A stretch of DNA of 7,611 nucleotides, taken from positions 1 to 7,611 of the forward strand of contig CAMAQU010000076.1 in assembly GCA_945860425.1 (NCBI GenBank), read 5' to 3'. Below the pieces are notes generated by a model, which had not been told where the DNA came from, made no database searches, and saw nothing but the letters and a program-made list of their open reading frames with translations. Source of the stretch: Sphingomonas paucimobilis (GTDB lineage Bacteria; Pseudomonadota; Alphaproteobacteria; Sphingomonadales; Sphingomonadaceae). The translations under genes and the position numbers were made by a program. This document shows positions 5,942-7,611 of this stretch, one piece after another; positions within the stretch are counted from its first letter, which is position 1, and every line of letters starts with the position of its first letter.

Positions 5942-7072
5942 TCAAGCGGATTTCCGCACAAAGACTGTGCCTGCCGAATAACCCGCCCCAAAAGAGCAGA
6001 TCAGGCCTGTTTCACCCGCCTTAAAATCATCGCTATGCTTGTGAAAGGCGATGATCGATCCGGCGGACGAGGTGTTGGCATAGGTATCGAGCACGGTCGG
6101 GCTTTCGCCCGCCTCTGGCTCATGACCCAGCACCTTGGTCGCGATCAGGCGGTTCATGCCGGTATTGGCCTGGTGCAGCCACATACGGCGCAGTTCTTGC
6201 GCGGTGAGATCAAGCTGCTCAAGCTGATCATTGATCATCTCGGCAACCATTGGCACCACTTCCTTGAAAACCTTACGCCCTTCTTGAACGAACAATTTGT
6301 CGCGCGCATCACGGGTTTCGGGGGATGTGCGGTTCAGAAAGCCGAAATTATTGCGGATATTATTGGAAAACTGGGTTTTCAGCTTGGTTCCCAAAATATC
6401 CCAATGGCCAGCAGGGGCGATCGACTTTTCTTCGACCAATATGGCCGTTGCCACATCGCCAAAGATGAAATGGCTGTCGCGGTCGCGCCAGTTGAGATGG
6501 CCCGAACAAATTTCCGGGTTCACGACCAAGACCGAACGGGCATGACCTGCGCGGATGAAATCGGCGGCGGTTTGAATGCCGAATGTCGCGGAGGAGCAGG
6601 CAACATTCATGTCGAAGCCAAAGCCCTCAATGCCCAGCGCATCCTGAATTTCAATCGCGATCGCCGGATAAGCGCGCTGCAAATTGGAACAGGCGCACAA
6701 AACCGCATCCACATCCTTTGCGTCCCGCCCGGCGCGGGCCAGCGCGTCGCGGGCTGCGGCCACGCCAATCTCGGCCAAGATGGACAGCTCTTCATTCGGC
6801 CGTTCGGGAAGGCGCGGGCACATGGTCTGCGTGTCGAGGATCGGCGCTTTAGAGACAACATGGCGCGCCTTGATGCCGCTTGCCTTCTCGATGAATTCAA
6901 CCGAGCTGGGCTGAAGCGGCTCTAACGTGCCAGCGGCAATGTCTTGCGCATGGGCAGCGTTATGTTGTTCCACATAGCTGTTGAAGCTGGCGACCAGCTC
7001 TTCATTCGTAATGCTGTCGGGCGGCGTGAAAAGCCCGGTCGCTGAAATGACCGGAATATGCGCATTGACCAT
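5942..7072 (-). CDS. Beta-ketoacyl-ACP synthase III family protein, long type (PA3286-like)
   Basis: The 376-residue thiolase-fold enzyme has the KAS III Cys-His-Asn triad: C159 in NVACSSATFG, H300 in WLHQANTG and N333 in YANTSSAGS. A glycine-rich GAGYSAG follows at 362-368. It is about 60 residues longer than E. coli FabH (317). Extra sequence includes the N-terminal region at about 25-60, and the protein has the wording ITNEELVASFN, VEFIEKASGIKARHVV and LQRAYPAIAIEIQDALGIEGFGFDMN. This resembles the Pseudomonas PA3286 subgroup, which is reported to condense a medium-chain acyl-CoA with malonyl-ACP and so feed beta-oxidation products back into fatty acid synthesis. That substrate is a family inference here. 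The ATG at 7072 is chosen because AAGGGGG lies six bases upstream; a longer frame to 7129 uses TTG and has no support. It is the first gene of the minus-strand series and diverges from rsh. Confidence 0.92.
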   Translation of the reverse strand: MVNAHIPVISATGLFTPPDSITNEELVASFNSYVEQHNAAHAQDIAAGTLEPLQPSSVEFIEKASGIKARHVVSKAPILDTQTMCPRLPERPNEELSILAEIGVAAARDALARAGRDAKDVDAVLCACSNLQRAYPAIAIEIQDALGIEGFGFDMNVACSSATFGIQTAADFIRAGHARSVLVVNPEICSGHLNWRDRDSHFIFGDVATAILVEEKSIAPAGHWDILGTKLKTQFSNNIRNNFGFLNRTSPETRDARDKLFVQEGRKVFKEVVPMVAEMINDQLEQLDLTAQELRRMWLHQANTGMNRLIATKVLGHEPEAGESPTVLDTYANTSSAGSIIAFHKHSDDFKAGETGLICSFGAGYSAGTVFVRKSA

Positions 7073-7078
7073 CTGGAT

Positions 7079-7085
7079 CCCCCTT
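7079..7085 (-). promoter_or_regulatory. Ribosome binding site of the KAS III gene
   Basis: The minus strand reads AAGGGGG with six bases (ATCCAG) before the ATG at 7072. It is the strongest ribosome binding site in the window and decides the start. Confidence 0.75.
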
Positions 7086-7116
7086 GCGACCTTTTTGAGC
7101 GCCCTAGCCGCCCCTC

Positions 7117-7129
7117 TTGCGCTGCGCAA
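7117..7129. repeat. Perfect 13-base inverted repeat TTGCGC-T-GCGCAA
   Basis: Two six-base arms are separated by one base. They are flanked by a second pair of matching arms, CCGCC at 7108-7112 and GGCGG at 7131-7135. It lies 45 bases upstream of the KAS III ATG and 60 bases upstream of the rsh ATG. It could be an operator for a dimeric repressor, or a hairpin if it is transcribed. It is not followed by a T run, so it is not a factor-independent terminator. Confidence 0.55.
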
Positions 7130-7188
7130 TGGCGGGACAACCCGGTTTCCCCTTGCACTCTAGCCCCTTGGTCCGCCACATAAAGCCT

Positions 7189-7611
7189 ATGCTGCGTCAA
7201 TATGAACTTGTTGAAAAGGTCAAAGGCTATGACCCGGAAGCGGATGAGGATCTGCTGAACAAGGCCTATGTGTTTTCCATGAAGGCGCATGGCACACAGC
7301 TGCGCGCCTCGGGTGACCCCTATTTCAGCCACCCGATTGAAGTTGCCGGTTTGTTGACCGATCTCAAGCTGGATGATGAAACCATCGCCACGGCCATCCT
7401 GCATGATACGATTGAAGATACGCTGGCGACGCCAGAGCAAATCGAAAAGCTGTTCGGGGCCAATGTCGCGCGGCTTGTGGATGGTGTGACCAAGCTGTCC
7501 AAAATTGAAGCGCTGACCGAAAATGAGCGCGCAGCGGAAAATCTGCGCAAATTCTTGCTCGCCATGTCGGATGATATTCGCGTGCTTTTGGTCAAGCTTG
7601 CGGATCGGCTG
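7189..7611 (+). CDS. rsh: Bifunctional (p)ppGpp synthetase/hydrolase (RelA/SpoT homologue), partial: C-terminal part lies beyond the right edge
   Basis: The frame is open from the ATG at 7189 to the right edge and gives 141 codons. It covers most of the N-terminal HD hydrolase domain of an Rsh protein, a cytoplasmic enzyme of roughly 700 residues that makes and degrades (p)ppGpp in the stringent response. Visible hydrolase residues are R39 and H48 (RASGDPYFSHPIEVA), H72-D73 and E76-D77 (ILHDTIEDT), and D139 in VKLADRL. These correspond to the metal- and substrate-binding set of Rel from Streptococcus, so the hydrolase should be active. VDGVTKLSKIEA and RKFLLAMSDDIRVLL are also typical. The synthetase, TGS and ACT domains lie outside the window. 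The first residues MLRQYELVEKV match the sphingomonad form as I recall it, which supports this ATG. No clear ribosome binding site precedes it. It diverges from the KAS III gene. Confidence 0.95.
   Translation, partial: MLRQYELVEKVKGYDPEADEDLLNKAYVFSMKAHGTQLRASGDPYFSHPIEVAGLLTDLKLDDETIATAILHDTIEDTLATPEQIEKLFGANVARLVDGVTKLSKIEALTENERAAENLRKFLLAMSDDIRVLLVKLADRL

Larger units (their letters stand above)
7073..7188. promoter_or_regulatory. Divergent intergenic region between the KAS III gene and rsh
   Basis: These 116 bases separate two genes that point away from each other, so they should contain promoters in both directions. On the plus strand TTGCAC at 7153-7158 could be a -35 box, and CATAAA at 7179-7184 resembles a -10 box, but the 20-base spacing is too long for a confident call. 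On the minus strand TTGCGC, then 17 bases, then TAGGGC is a weak candidate. A perfect dyad is described separately. The region's regulatory nature follows from gene orientation; exact boxes are uncertain. Confidence 0.5.

Noticed and set aside
6035..6925. A 296-codon open frame on the plus strand
   Set aside because: It lies wholly inside the KAS III gene on the opposite strand, matches no family I recognise, and has no ribosome binding site. Long antisense frames are expected in GC-rich genes.
6922..7440. A 172-codon open frame on the minus strand across the intergenic region
   Set aside because: It covers the start of rsh in antisense, then the divergent promoter region and the KAS III N-terminus in another frame. 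Both flanking genes are well supported and this frame has no domain.
1..7611. A hidden defence system, mobile element or CRISPR array
   Set aside because: Every stretch is accounted for by housekeeping genes in a tight arrangement. I saw no direct repeats with spacers, transposase, integrase, toxin-antitoxin pair or tRNA gene.

Overview
The window looks like chromosomal housekeeping DNA from an alphaproteobacterium, most likely a sphingomonad. The basis is protein wording recalled from that group: a MucR/Ros-type regulator, a Fur protein with the alphaproteobacterial HHDHLID form instead of the HHDHLICxxCG form, the N-terminus of the Rsh protein, and moderately high GC. I cannot fix the genus from sequence alone. 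There is no RNA gene, insertion sequence, phage gene or CRISPR array that I can see, and no stretch over about 120 bases without a gene.

Ten genes lie on the minus strand and read from right to left. In transcription order they are: a long-type beta-ketoacyl-ACP synthase III (7072-5942), an NfuA-like iron-sulfur carrier (5910-5338), a RutE/HadB-type nitroreductase (5312-4722), tsaB (about 4729-4121), rimI (4124-3654), a MucR-family regulator (3532-3110), fur (3035-2613), a PlsC-type acyltransferase (2641-1886), miaB (1875-541) and a PhoH-like ATPase that runs off the left edge (566-1). One gene, the bifunctional (p)ppGpp synthetase/hydrolase rsh, reads rightwards from 7189 and runs off the right edge. 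The 116-base gap between rsh and the synthase gene is the only divergent intergenic region, so it should hold promoters for both directions. It contains a perfect 13-base dyad.

The minus-strand genes are packed tightly. Four junctions overlap (fur/plsC by 29 bases, miaB/phoH by 26, tsaB/rimI by 4 through GTGA, and nitroreductase/tsaB by at least a few bases), and most of the others are separated by 10-31 bases. The larger gaps, 121 bases before the MucR gene and 74 bases before fur, are where new transcripts could begin.

Functionally the cluster joins modification at position 37 of tRNA (TsaB for t6A, MiaB for ms2i6A), iron-sulfur supply (NfuA, with MiaB as a user of two clusters), metal sensing (Fur), ribosome-linked functions (RimI, PhoH) and lipid synthesis (the synthase and PlsC), beside the stringent-response gene. 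I did not find a clearly new biological system. The points most worth a second look are the non-standard metal site and position of the MucR protein, the dyad in the divergent promoter region, the long-type KAS III next to rsh, and a one-residue-shorter helix in RimI.
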